A stretch of DNA of 64,000 nt from Cellulomonas fimi (GTDB lineage: Bacteria; Actinomycetota; Actinomycetes; Actinomycetales; Cellulomonadaceae), in assembly GCF_012952065.1 (NCBI RefSeq), contig NZ_JABCJJ010000013.1, positions 1 through 64,000 on the forward strand. The letters run 5' to 3'. The notes under the pieces are model-generated. The model had not been told where the DNA came from. It did not search any database and saw only the letters and a program-made list of their open reading frames with translations. A program made the translations under genes and the position numbers. Positions 1 through 7,857 of this stretch are shown in pieces; position 1 is the stretch's first letter, and every line of letters begins with the position of its first letter.

Positions 1-73
1 TCCAGAGCATGGTCACGCTCTTGACGCGAACCCTAAAGGGACACCCACCGCCCGCGACGTCGAACACGTCCTC

Positions 74-940
74 GTGCTCGACGACGCCAACCCACCTACA
101 CCTGATCAGCCACCATGTCGCTCAACAGGTGCAACCTACGGATCTCTGCCCAGTCCTCCATCGCGATCACCCTCCAAGGGTTCAGGAGGGGGTCAAATTT
201 CATCCGTCGCACAGGGGTCAGTTTTCACGCGTCGTCGACAGCTCGGAAGTATCTGGCGGATCACAGCCAAGAATTCCGATTTCTACCTGGACGGCTTCGG
301 ACCGGACGGCGTAATGCACCTCTCGATGCACGGCCCTGGTGAGCGACACTCAGCCCATCGATTCCACCTGAAGCTTGACCGCCCGCTGCCCGCCGTCTCG
401 GAGGTGGGCGGGCACGTCGTTGTCCACGGCATACCCCGGCGAGGCCAGCCGTTCAACGGCAAGGAGGTTGCCGACAGCGCGTGGCTCGTGGCTCGCATCC
501 GCTGGCCATGGCACCTACAGCAGCGCAAGTATCGGACTGCCGCGCTCCACCGTAGGCCAGTTCCCGAACCTGACACCAGCTTCCAGCGGGGCGCCCGGCT
601 CGGCACGTTGCTCAAGGTCGGCCGCGCATGGGACGTCGACCTCTTCGCGTCCTACAACGAGCCATACTGGCCACCCATCGGACCGGGCCAACGTGCTCAC
701 GGAGACGCCCGACTTGGGCCCCTAAAGAACGATTCGGGAATGTGGCTCACAGGAAGTTCGGCGCATCGCTCGCTAGACATGACGCCCGCCCCTGAGGAGC
801 TCGCTGTACCCCTTCCGCGAGCACACGAGCACGCAAGGCGCATCGTCTGTGCCGGGCTTGATCCGAGGGAGGACTTCTACTGGTTCACGGAGACGATCAC
901 TGCCGGAGAACTCATCGACCGGAGTCGCCCGACAATATGA
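74..940 (+). CDS. conserved actinobacterial hypothetical protein, start uncertain
   Basis: The open frame gives 288 residues from the ATG at 74, but convincing protein-like sequence only begins around residue 60 (motifs WRITAKNSDFYLDGFG, HRFHLKLD, YNEPYWPP, DSGMWLTG, DFYWFTETIT). I recall uncharacterised actinobacterial proteins of this kind, with no known function; there is no signal peptide or membrane segment. No ATG, GTG or TTG lies between residue 1 and the conserved part. A strong AGGAGG at 184-189 sits 7 bases before an in-frame ATT at 197, so the true start may be non-canonical, or the N-terminus may be unrelated sequence. The gene stands alone; the tRNA lies downstream on the other strand. 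Confidence 0.5.
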   Translation: MLDDANPPTPDQPPCRSTGATYGSLPSPPSRSPSKGSGGGQISSVAQGSVFTRRRQLGSIWRITAKNSDFYLDGFGPDGVMHLSMHGPGERHSAHRFHLKLDRPLPAVSEVGGHVVVHGIPRRGQPFNGKEVADSAWLVARIRWPWHLQQRKYRTAALHRRPVPEPDTSFQRGARLGTLLKVGRAWDVDLFASYNEPYWPPIGPGQRAHGDARLGPLKNDSGMWLTGSSAHRSLDMTPAPEELAVPLPRAHEHARRIVCAGLDPREDFYWFTETITAGELIDRSRPTI

Positions 941-1400
941 ACGTGTGAATTCGAAGCCCCACCCACAGCCGGCCCGCGCCCAGTCGCGCAAGAGCGCCGC
1001 CTGCCGTCGATCGCCCAGCCGATCCACGAAATCGATGTCGTTGCGCGCTCGTGGGAGCAGCATGCGCCCCGCCGCGAGCGCTGAGCCATGGGAGGAGCGC
1101 ACCGGCGCTAGTCGGCAACAGAGCGGCCAGGAGATCCACGCACTCCCATCGTCCGTCAGCTGCTCTTGGTCGAGGGCAGCCCGTTCACGAGCCGTAGGCG
1201 GTCGACAGCTCGAGGGGCGCGCGCGGGCCCCTCGGCCGCGCCGCCCGCGCTGCGTCCGTCGAAGTCCGTCCACGTTCTTGACAGGCCGTCCACGTCCTGA
1301 GACAAGTCACTGACCACACGCTGACCACGGGCCTATAACGGGCCCTCGCGCCGACGCGCCCAAGTCGCGAAGGAGGCCGCTGATCTGCATCAATACCCCG
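941..1400. other. gene-poor stretch next to the tRNA 3' end
   Basis: About 460 bases with no credible gene. The open frames here have arginine/serine-rich shadow composition and no start with a good ribosome site. The stretch abuts the 3' end of tRNA-Arg, the usual integration side for mobile elements, but I see no integrase or duplicated tRNA end. Confidence 0.5.
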
Positions 1401-1473
1401 TGCGCCTGGGCAGATTCGAACTGCCGACACCCGCTTTAGGAGAGCGGTGCTCTATCCCCTGAGCTACAGGCGC
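1401..1473 (-). tRNA. tRNA-Arg (anticodon CCT)
   Basis: The reverse strand folds as a full cloverleaf. A 7-bp acceptor stem GCGCCTG/CAGGCGC is followed by a D-arm, an anticodon stem CCGCT/AGCGG around the loop CTCCTAA (anticodon CCT), and a T-arm GGCAG/CTGCC with loop TTCGAAT. The discriminator base is A. CCA is not encoded, as is common in actinobacteria. It decodes AGG, a rare arginine codon in high-GC genomes. Confidence 0.97.
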
Positions 1474-1607
1474 GGGACACCCGCCACGACAAGGTCACCA
1501 ACCCGGCCGAACAGCCCCACGAACTCTCGTCCACCGTGCTGACGAGCGATCAGAGCCTACCGTCCGCCGCCCCGACGCACTCCACCCGGCCGACGCCTCG
1601 CGCGCCC

Positions 1608-2177
1608 TCAGATCTTCACGATCCCGGCCCACGTGTCATACATCCGCCGCAGCGGCCACGGCTCCCCGCGGAGCGCCTTGCTCAGGAGGACGGTGACCAC
1701 AGTCATCGGCTCCAGGTCGTCGCCCAGCGGGAGGCCGGCGATCACGGGATGGTTCTGGTAGACGTACCCCTTGGTCCGCGACCTCCCGACGGTCCACCTC
1801 GACCCCGGCACCGCCTCGAGCAGGCTCTCCCCGAGGTAGCGGGCCAGGCCGTCGATCAGCCAGAGGGTCGAGGCGGAGAACTGCCACCAGTCGTACACGG
1901 GCGGGTCGAACCACTCCGGGAGCTGGTCCGGCGGCTCGAGGTCGCCCACCGGCCCCCGGGGACCGGGCTGCCCGAGCGGCGGGGGGACGTACCCCTCCCG
2001 CCAGGCGAGCTGCGGGCGCGCCCACTCCCACACCAGGTCCAGCGCGTCGGGGCCGAGGTCGAGCTGCTCCTCGCGCGCCGCGCCGTCGGCCACGACTCGA
2101 CGCCCGAGCTCCTCCAGCCGTCCGGGCGTGTTCGCCAGGAACAGCTGGAGGAACTGCTTGGCCTCGGCAGCCGACAT
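1608..2177 (-). CDS. hypothetical protein
   Basis: 189 residues from the ATG at 2177; two in-frame GTG codons a few codons upstream are alternatives. The protein looks real: aromatic-rich and well balanced (LQLFLANTPGRLEELGRR, LVWEWARPQLAWREGY, WFDPPVYDWWQFSASTLWLI). It lacks a signal peptide and obvious membrane spans. I do not recognise a family. It is divergent from the small membrane protein at 2407 and shares a 230-base upstream region with it. The terminal GIVKI and the middle tryptophan-rich segment are the most distinctive parts. Confidence 0.6.
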   Translation of the reverse strand: MSAAEAKQFLQLFLANTPGRLEELGRRVVADGAAREEQLDLGPDALDLVWEWARPQLAWREGYVPPPLGQPGPRGPVGDLEPPDQLPEWFDPPVYDWWQFSASTLWLIDGLARYLGESLLEAVPGSRWTVGRSRTKGYVYQNHPVIAGLPLGDDLEPMTVVTVLLSKALRGEPWPLRRMYDTWAGIVKI

Positions 2178-2406
2178 CGTCACGAAGGTCACCACGACGA
2201 CAGGCCCCCACCCATGTGCCCACCTTTCCTCGGCCGCGCCGCCACGATCCGGCAGCTGCGAACCGGCTGCCCCAGGAGCACGCTCGCGGGATATCCTTGA
2301 ACGTACAACTTCGCGCAGCGTGTCTGGGCCCAAAGGCCCATGCATTCTCCGCGAACGCACCCGATCCTCGGATCGATACCCGCACGCACCCACAAGGAGC
2401 CGCACC

Positions 2407-2637
2407 GTGACCACGCAGACCCTCACCTCCCGCGCCACCCCGACGCGTCGCACGGTGGGCGACGTCGTGCGCTGGTATCGCGAGACCCCCGCCCCGCGCT
2501 GGGAGGGGTCGGCGGCCGGCAAGGCGCGGTTCGTGCAGTACCTCGTCGTGAGCGGCGTCGCGTGGATCGCCGTCGGCGTCCTGGGCAGCGCTCTGGTCAA
2601 CCGCCTCGTCCAGGGGATCGCCGCCGTCGCAGGCTGA
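2407..2637 (+). CDS. small single-span membrane protein
   Basis: 76 residues from a GTG start with AAGGAG 7 bases upstream (2394-2399). The N-terminal half is basic and contains tryptophan and arginine (VGDVVRWYRETPAPRWEG). The C-terminal half forms one hydrophobic segment (YLVVSGVAWIAVGVLG) and ends in an alanine/valine tail. No domain is recognised; it is probably a membrane-anchored small protein. The good ribosome site and the clean stop before the convergent DUF1353 gene support it as real. Confidence 0.6.
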   Translation: MTTQTLTSRATPTRRTVGDVVRWYRETPAPRWEGSAAGKARFVQYLVVSGVAWIAVGVLGSALVNRLVQGIAAVAG

Positions 2638-2658
2638 CGCCCCGGTCACGCTCCACCG

Positions 2659-3420
2659 TCACACCCCGCCGAGCACCGTCGGCCGCACCGGCACGTCCAC
2701 CTCCGGGTCGACGAACCGCTGCGCGACCCACCCCGCGACGAACAGCACCAGCGCCGCCACGAAGTTCACCGCGAGCACCGGCAGCGCCACCACCAGCACC
2801 ACCTGCGCCAGCGCGACCGCCCCCGCGAGCGTGCGTCCCCACACCCCCGCGAGTACCACCGGCACCAGCGTCGCGAGCACGCGCAGCCACCACGGGCCCG
2901 ACATCCCGACCGCCACGTACCCCCACCACACGAGCCCAGCCACGAGCTGCAGCACCAGCAGCACGAACCGCACCCGCGCGAACTCCCAGTAGGACGCGAG
3001 CGTCACGCCCGCCCACATGACGTGCGCCCGCAGCCACGGCACGCGCGAGTCGAGCAGCGCCTCGCGGAACAGGTCGTCGAGCGCCCGCCGCTCGGTGAGC
3101 TTCTCCCGCCGCGAGTGCCCGGTCGCGCGCACGACGCGCCGTCCGTGGTCGTGCACGACGGCGGCCCTCGTCTGCCGCCCGAACGGCCCCACCAGCGACC
3201 ACCCCGGCCACGGCACCGAGGCGAGGTCCGTGCGCGAGCCGACGGGGACCGTCGTCGTGCGCCCGTCCCGGGCCGTGTACGTCAGGGGCGCGAGCACGAC
3301 GAAGTCGCGGTCGCCGACCTGTGCGAGGTCGACCCAGCCGGTGCCCTCCGGGTTGCTCCACGGCTCGCGTCGCGCCGGGTCGCCGGCGGCCGGTGCGGCC
3401 GGGGTCGGGTGTGCCGCCAC
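2659..3420 (-). CDS. DUF1353 domain protein with C-terminal membrane region
   Basis: 253 residues from a GTG start preceded by AGGAG. Residues about 25-140 match the DUF1353 pattern: DFVVLAPLTYTARDGR, VPVGSRTDLASVPWP, and AAVVHDHG followed by a conserved region ending in ALLDSRVPWLRAHVMWAGV. DUF1353 proteins are uncharacterised and often phage- or membrane-associated. Unusually, about 100 residues of hydrophobic sequence with three or four likely membrane spans follow the domain. No operon partner is obvious; the CAP-domain gene lies upstream on the same strand, 73 bases away. Function unknown. Confidence 0.75.
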   Translation of the reverse strand: MAAHPTPAAPAAGDPARREPWSNPEGTGWVDLAQVGDRDFVVLAPLTYTARDGRTTTVPVGSRTDLASVPWPGWSLVGPFGRQTRAAVVHDHGRRVVRATGHSRREKLTERRALDDLFREALLDSRVPWLRAHVMWAGVTLASYWEFARVRFVLLVLQLVAGLVWWGYVAVGMSGPWWLRVLATLVPVVLAGVWGRTLAGAVALAQVVLVVALPVLAVNFVAALVLFVAGWVAQRFVDPEVDVPVRPTVLGGV

Positions 3421-3493
3421 GGGTGCTCCTGGGGTGCGAGGTCGGTCGGGGTCCCAGTATCGGCACAACCGCCGACGCCGTCGCCCGGCCCGA

Positions 3494-4729
3494 TCAGCCG
3501 AACCCGACCGCCGCGTACAGCCGGTTGTCCAGCACGGTCGCGCCGACGCGCATCGACGACACGTCCCTCCGTAGCATCTGGGCGTCGTGGCTGGGCGAGT
3601 TCGCCCACGCCTGGACGAGCGACGCGGCGCTCGACGGCTGCACGTACCCCACGATGTTGTCGCTCCCGCTGTGCCAGATGCTCCCTGCGAGCGCCATGTC
3701 CTCGGCGTGCGCGACCAGCGCGCCCGAGCGCGAGATCGACAGCGCGGGCAGACCGCGCGACTCGCGGTACGCGTTGATCGCGTTGCCGAGGGCGCCGGCG
3801 CTGAACTCGGGCACGCTCGCCGACGGCGCGCGTGCCGGCGCCGGAGCCGCGCTCGCCCCGGACGACGTCGCCCGCGGCGCGCGCGACGTCGTCGGCCTCG
3901 ACCGGGTCGCCGTGGCCGCCGCCCGCTCCGCGGCCACGCGCTCCGCCTCGACACGCTCCGCTTCGACACGCTCCGCCTCGACGCGCGCCGCCTCCGCGGC
4001 CTGCCACGCGGCCTCGGCCTCTGCGACCGCCTGCTGCGGTGCCGCGAGCGCCGCGACGGACGCCTCGATCGCGCGGACCGGCGGCGTCGGCTCGGCCGCC
4101 ACGACCGCCGACGCCGACTCGATCGCCGTCTGCAGCACGGCCAGCGCCTCGGGGCTCGCGTGCGGCGACGCCGCCAGCACGCCGCTCGCCGCCTCGATCG
4201 CTGCCGCCGCGCCGGTCAGGGCCTGGTTGCGCTCGGCCAGCGTGACGGCCCACGACGCCGCCGAGTTCTGGCGACGCAGCAGCTCCTGCTCACCCGCGAA
4301 CGCCGCCGCCTCGGTCCGCGCGACCGCCTCGGCCGCCCGGGCCTGCCGCGCGAGCTCGGCCGTCCGCGCGCCGTCCTGCACGACGGCGATCGCGCCACCG
4401 GTCCCGCCCAGCACCAGCGCCCCTGCCACCACGGACACGACGAGGCGCCGACGCACCGCGCCGCCGCGCCCCTCGAGGCCAGGCTCGCGCGCCTGGCCGG
4501 CGACCGTACCAGCGGCACCGGCGGAGGTCGGGACGCCCGGGACCCGTGCGACGTCGTCGTCCATCGCGCCGGAGCGCTGGGTGGGGACGGCACCGGGGCG
4601 CTGGGTGGGGACTGCACCGGGCCGGGATGCCGCCGGCAGCACGCGGGTCGACGGCGGGGCGTCGGGCGCGGCGTCCGGGTGGGCGCGACCTGCCGCGGGC
4701 GCGCGGGTGACCTGTCGGGGATGTGCCAT
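3494..4729 (-). CDS. secreted or membrane-anchored CAP (SCP/PR1) domain protein
   Basis: 411 residues. A proline/alanine-rich cytoplasmic N-terminus of about 135 residues contains a near-duplicate PGAVPTQR segment. One hydrophobic segment follows (VVSVVAGALVLGGTGGAI), then an alanine/glutamate-rich, probably coiled region with the repeat ERVEA. The C-terminal CAP domain covers roughly residues 300-411 (LGNAINAYRESRGLPAL, ALVAHAEDMA, SIWHSGSDNIVGY, WANSPSHDAQML, VGATVLDNRLYAAVGFG). The domain is compact and ends in GFG. CAP domains are extracellular; their activity in bacteria is poorly defined. A possible structured leader precedes it. A fragment of a second CAP gene lies at 35431. Confidence 0.85.
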   Translation of the reverse strand: MAHPRQVTRAPAAGRAHPDAAPDAPPSTRVLPAASRPGAVPTQRPGAVPTQRSGAMDDDVARVPGVPTSAGAAGTVAGQAREPGLEGRGGAVRRRLVVSVVAGALVLGGTGGAIAVVQDGARTAELARQARAAEAVARTEAAAFAGEQELLRRQNSAASWAVTLAERNQALTGAAAAIEAASGVLAASPHASPEALAVLQTAIESASAVVAAEPTPPVRAIEASVAALAAPQQAVAEAEAAWQAAEAARVEAERVEAERVEAERVAAERAAATATRSRPTTSRAPRATSSGASAAPAPARAPSASVPEFSAGALGNAINAYRESRGLPALSISRSGALVAHAEDMALAGSIWHSGSDNIVGYVQPSSAASLVQAWANSPSHDAQMLRRDVSSMRVGATVLDNRLYAAVGFG

Positions 4730-4734
4730 CTCGA

Positions 4735-4850
4735 CCTCGGTGTCCTGGTACGGGTGGGAACACGAACTTTCCAGGGCAGCAGCCCTGCACCCTCATCGGC
4801 AAACCCGGGTGCCCGGTTGAGGTGGGATCACCCGAAATCTGACGCACGAA
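4735..4850 (-). promoter_or_regulatory. possible structured 5' leader of the CAP-domain gene
   Basis: On the minus strand this AT-richer stretch contains the hairpin-forming segment CAACCGGGCACCCGGGTTTG, and then GGGCTGCTGCCC (GGGC/GCCC hairpin). Such leaders before actinobacterial wall-protein genes can be riboswitches, but I could not fit this one confidently to a known class. Confidence 0.3.
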
Positions 4851-4959
4851 GGTGACGAACGTCGCAGCGGTGCCCGCCGCACGGTGCCCGCCGCGCGGTG
4901 CCGGCCGGGGGGCCGCCGCGGCCGAGCCGGCGCGGGACGTGCGTGGCAGGATCGGCGTC

Positions 4960-5436
4960 ATGACCGCCGAGCCCGTCTCCGAGCCCGCCTCCGAGCCCGC
5001 CTCCGAGCCCACGCCCGCCCCGGTGACGACCGCGCTGTGGGTCGAGCGCACCGGGACGCGCCGCTTCACGGGTCACAGCTCGCGCGGCGCCGAGGTGCTG
5101 ATCGGGCCGACCGGGACGGAGGGCGCGTTCTCCCCCGGCGAGCTGCTCAAGATCGCCCTCGCCGCGTGCAGCGGCATGAGCGCGGACGCGAAGCTCGCGC
5201 ACCGGCTCGGCGACGACTTCGAGGCCACCGTCACGGTCGAGGCCCCGACCCACCCGACCGAGGACCGCTACCCCCACTTCCGCGAGGAGCTCGTCGTGGA
5301 TCTCTCCGGCCTGGACGTCACCACGCGTGACCGGTTGCTGACCGTCGTGCACCGCGCGATCGAGCAGCACTGCACGGTGGGCCGCACGCTCGAGGCCGGC
5401 GCGACCGTCGAGCTCACGGTCACGGGCCCGAGGTGA
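4960..5436 (+). CDS. OsmC/Ohr family peroxiredoxin
   Basis: 158 residues from ATG. The proline/glutamate-rich first 25 residues contain a short tandem repeat (SEPASEPASEP). The OsmC fold follows, with both redox cysteines: LAACSGMSADAK and EQHCTVGRTLE. These proteins reduce organic hydroperoxides using a cysteine pair. The gene overlaps the next one by four bases (GTGA at 5433), so the two are probably translationally coupled. The OsmC/YhfA branch is more likely than Ohr, but that is inference. Confidence 0.88.
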   Translation: MTAEPVSEPASEPASEPTPAPVTTALWVERTGTRRFTGHSSRGAEVLIGPTGTEGAFSPGELLKIALAACSGMSADAKLAHRLGDDFEATVTVEAPTHPTEDRYPHFREELVVDLSGLDVTTRDRLLTVVHRAIEQHCTVGRTLEAGATVELTVTGPR

Positions 5437-6281
5437 CCCGCATGGCCCCCCTCCGCAGGCCCCGCTCCGGCCAGCACGTCGATCCCGCGCCGCCCCCGAC
5501 GACGGACGTCACGCACCCGCACCCGGGCCGTACCCCGCTGGTCGACGCCGTGCTCGACAAGGCGGTCACGATCCCGTCGAGCAAGATCCACGAGCACGTC
5601 CAGAGCCTGCGCCGACGCAACCCCTACGCCTCCCCCGCGCAGATCATCGCGCTGCTGGAACGCGAGTACATGCTCGTCATCCAGGGGGCGGGCGGTGCCG
5701 TCGGCGCCGCGGCGGCCGCGCCGGCCGTCGGGACAGGCGTGGCGACGGTGCTCACCGCGGGCGACGTCGCGGCCTTCTTCGCGTCGTCCGCGGCGTTCGC
5801 GCTCGGTGTCGCGAGCGTCCACGGCATCGAGGTGGAGGACGCCGGACGACGCCGCGCGCTGCTCCTCACCACCGTGCTCGGGGAGTCGGGGCTCACGGGC
5901 GACGCCGCGGAGATCACCTCGGGCGCGTTCGCCCGGACGCTCCTGACCCGCATGCCGACCTCGACGATCAAGCGCGTGAACCGGACGCTCACGAAGCGGC
6001 TGATCCGGCGCCAGGCGATGAAGCAGGGCGCGCTCGCGTTCGGGCGGCTCGCGCCGTTCGGCATCGGGGCCTTCATCGGCGTCACCGGGGCGCGCGCGCT
6101 CGGCAAGACCGTGATCGAGGGCGCACGCAAGGCGTTCGGTCCGCCGCCGCAGCGGTTCCCGCAGCTCGTCGAGGTCGTCGAGACGGGCGCCGCGCCCCGT
6201 GTCATCCCGTCGTCGAGCGGACCGGTCGGCCCGGACTGGCAGGGCGGCCCGGGCCCCACCACCAACGGCCACCCGCACTGA
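5433..6281 (+). CDS. EcsC-like uncharacterised protein
   Basis: 282 residues starting at the GTG that overlaps the OsmC stop. The N-terminus is proline-rich. An alanine/glycine-rich hydrophobic core (VIQGAGGAVGAAAAAPAVG, then VATVLTAGDVAAFFASS) and a second region (FGRLAPFGIGAFIGVTGARA) resemble EcsC-type or related actinobacterial membrane-associated proteins. The C-terminus is rich in proline and glycine. The biochemical role is unknown. Coupling to OsmC suggests co-regulation under stress, but this is inference. Confidence 0.7.
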   Translation: MTRMAPLRRPRSGQHVDPAPPPTTDVTHPHPGRTPLVDAVLDKAVTIPSSKIHEHVQSLRRRNPYASPAQIIALLEREYMLVIQGAGGAVGAAAAAPAVGTGVATVLTAGDVAAFFASSAAFALGVASVHGIEVEDAGRRRALLLTTVLGESGLTGDAAEITSGAFARTLLTRMPTSTIKRVNRTLTKRLIRRQAMKQGALAFGRLAPFGIGAFIGVTGARALGKTVIEGARKAFGPPPQRFPQLVEVVETGAAPRVIPSSSGPVGPDWQGGPGPTTNGHPH

Positions 6282-6341
6282 CGTGAGCCGAGGTGACCGC
6301 GTGACGCGTCCCCGGAGGTGCTCGGGCGCCGCCGCCGACGC

Positions 6342-6887
6342 ATGACCTCTACCCGTCGCACCGCCACGCGTCGCACGACGCCGTCGACCCCGCGTGACGG
6401 CGTCGTCGTCTCGCGCACCCTTCCGCTCCCGGCGGCCGCGGCCTGGGACCTCGTCGCCGATCCCCGTAACCACCCGCGCTGGATCCCGCTCACGCGGGTC
6501 GAGGTCCGGGGCGTCCCGCTCGCGGCCGGCTCGCGCGTGGTCGGGATCACGGGCCCGACCGCCCGGCGCGGCGGCACGGGCCTGGTCGACCGCATGGTCG
6601 TCGACCGCTTCGACGCCCCCACCGACCGGGCCGACGGCGTGTGCGAGCTGCGCAAGGTGGGGCCCGTGCTGCTGGGCACGGCAGGCGTGCGCGTCACGCC
6701 GCTCGGCCACGCGACGAGCCGGGTGACCTGGACCGAGGACGTCCACCTGGCAGGGCCGTTGCCGCGGGCGGTCACGCGCGCGGCCCTCGCACCGGCCCTG
6801 GCCGCGATGGTCCGCCTCGCCCTCTGGCGCGCGGCCCGCGAGGTGAGCGACCGCCATCGCGCAATGAATCGCCGCCGAGGCGGCTGA
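6342..6887 (+). CDS. SRPBCC family protein (polyketide cyclase/START-like)
   Basis: 181 residues from the ATG at 6342. A GTG at 6318 would add 8 residues, but its GGAGG touches the start codon. Recognisable fold: VVVSRTLPLPAAAAWDLVADPRNHPRW near the N-terminus, a central HATSRVTWTEDV strand, and a long C-terminal helix. Members bind hydrophobic ligands in a deep cavity; the ligand cannot be predicted here. The threonine/arginine-rich N-terminal tail is probably disordered. It follows the EcsC-like gene by 60 bases on the same strand. Confidence 0.78.
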   Translation: MTSTRRTATRRTTPSTPRDGVVVSRTLPLPAAAAWDLVADPRNHPRWIPLTRVEVRGVPLAAGSRVVGITGPTARRGGTGLVDRMVVDRFDAPTDRADGVCELRKVGPVLLGTAGVRVTPLGHATSRVTWTEDVHLAGPLPRAVTRAALAPALAAMVRLALWRAAREVSDRHRAMNRRRGG

Positions 6888-7005
6888 CGACGCAACGACT
6901 GCACTCACCCGGCGGCATCCTTCGGAGGTGTCAGCCCCCGTAGCCTGAGCGGGACAGCCCATCGTGCGGCGCGCCCACCCCCGCGCGCCCGACCAGGAGG
7001 ACACC

Positions 7006-7857
7006 ATGCCGGTCGCCACCCCCCGCCACTACCTGATGTGCGAGCCCGTCCACTACACGGTGAGCTACGAGATCAACCCGTGGATGGACGTGACCCGGCA
7101 CACGGACAGCGGCCTCGCCGTCCGGCAGTGGCGCGTGCTGCGCGACACGTACCTCGAGCTCGGCCACACGGTCGAGACGATCGAGCCGCTCGAGGGCCTG
7201 CCCGACATGGTCTACGCCGCGAACGGCGCCACCGTGATCGACGGCGTGGTCTACTCCGCGAAGTTCCGGTACCCCGAGCGCGGCGCCGAGGGCCCCGCGT
7301 ACCAGAAGTGGTTCGCCGACCGTGGCTACCTCACGCACACCGCGGCGGAGACCAACGAGGGCGAGGGCGACCTGCTGACCGTCGGCAACCTGGTCCTCGC
7401 CGGCACAGGCTTCCGCACCGAGCGCGCGTCCCACGCCGAGGCGCAGGAGCTGTTCGGTCTCCCGGTCGTCTCCCTCCAGCTGGTCGACCCGCACTACTAC
7501 CACCTCGACACCGCCCTCGCCGTGCTGTCGAGCGACCCGGCAGCCCCGCAGATCGCCTACTACCCGCCGGCCTTCTCGGCGGGCTCGCGCAAGGTGCTCG
7601 AGCAGCTCTTCCCCGACGCCGTCATCGCCACCTCGGCCGACGCCGCGGCCCTCGGGCTCAACGCGGTCAGCGACGGGCACAACGTCGTCGTCGCGCCCGG
7701 CGCGGTCGACCTCGCCGCCGCCCTCCGCGAGCGCGGGTACAACCCGATGCCGGTCGACACGAGCGAGCTCCTCAAGGGCGGCGGCGGCGCGAAGTGCTGC
7801 ACGCTCGAGATCCGCGGCACCGCAGCGGGCGCCGGCGAGACGGGCGCGACGGCATGA
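7006..7857 (+). CDS. ddaH: dimethylarginine dimethylaminohydrolase-type amidinotransferase superfamily hydrolase
   Basis: 283 residues, with AGGAGG ending 5 bases before the ATG. It belongs to the guanidino-group-modifying superfamily. Visible features are the N-terminal MCEPVHYTVSYEINPWM, the substrate loop EGLPDMVYAANGA, the histidine in HYYHLDTALAV and the terminal cysteine region GGGGAKCCTLEI. The likely reaction is hydrolysis of methylated arginine (or a similar guanidino compound) to citrulline and an amine. The stop overlaps the rocD start (ATGA), so the pair should act together. Alternatives in the same superfamily, such as arginine deiminase-like enzymes, are less likely given the length. 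Confidence 0.88.
   Translation: MPVATPRHYLMCEPVHYTVSYEINPWMDVTRHTDSGLAVRQWRVLRDTYLELGHTVETIEPLEGLPDMVYAANGATVIDGVVYSAKFRYPERGAEGPAYQKWFADRGYLTHTAAETNEGEGDLLTVGNLVLAGTGFRTERASHAEAQELFGLPVVSLQLVDPHYYHLDTALAVLSSDPAAPQIAYYPPAFSAGSRKVLEQLFPDAVIATSADAAALGLNAVSDGHNVVVAPGAVDLAAALRERGYNPMPVDTSELLKGGGGAKCCTLEIRGTAAGAGETGATA

Noticed and set aside
5268-7019. Long minus-strand open frame of 583 codons
   Set aside because: Arginine/aspartate-rich composition typical of antisense shadows; it lies opposite the OsmC, EcsC-like and SRPBCC genes, which have clear motifs and overlaps.
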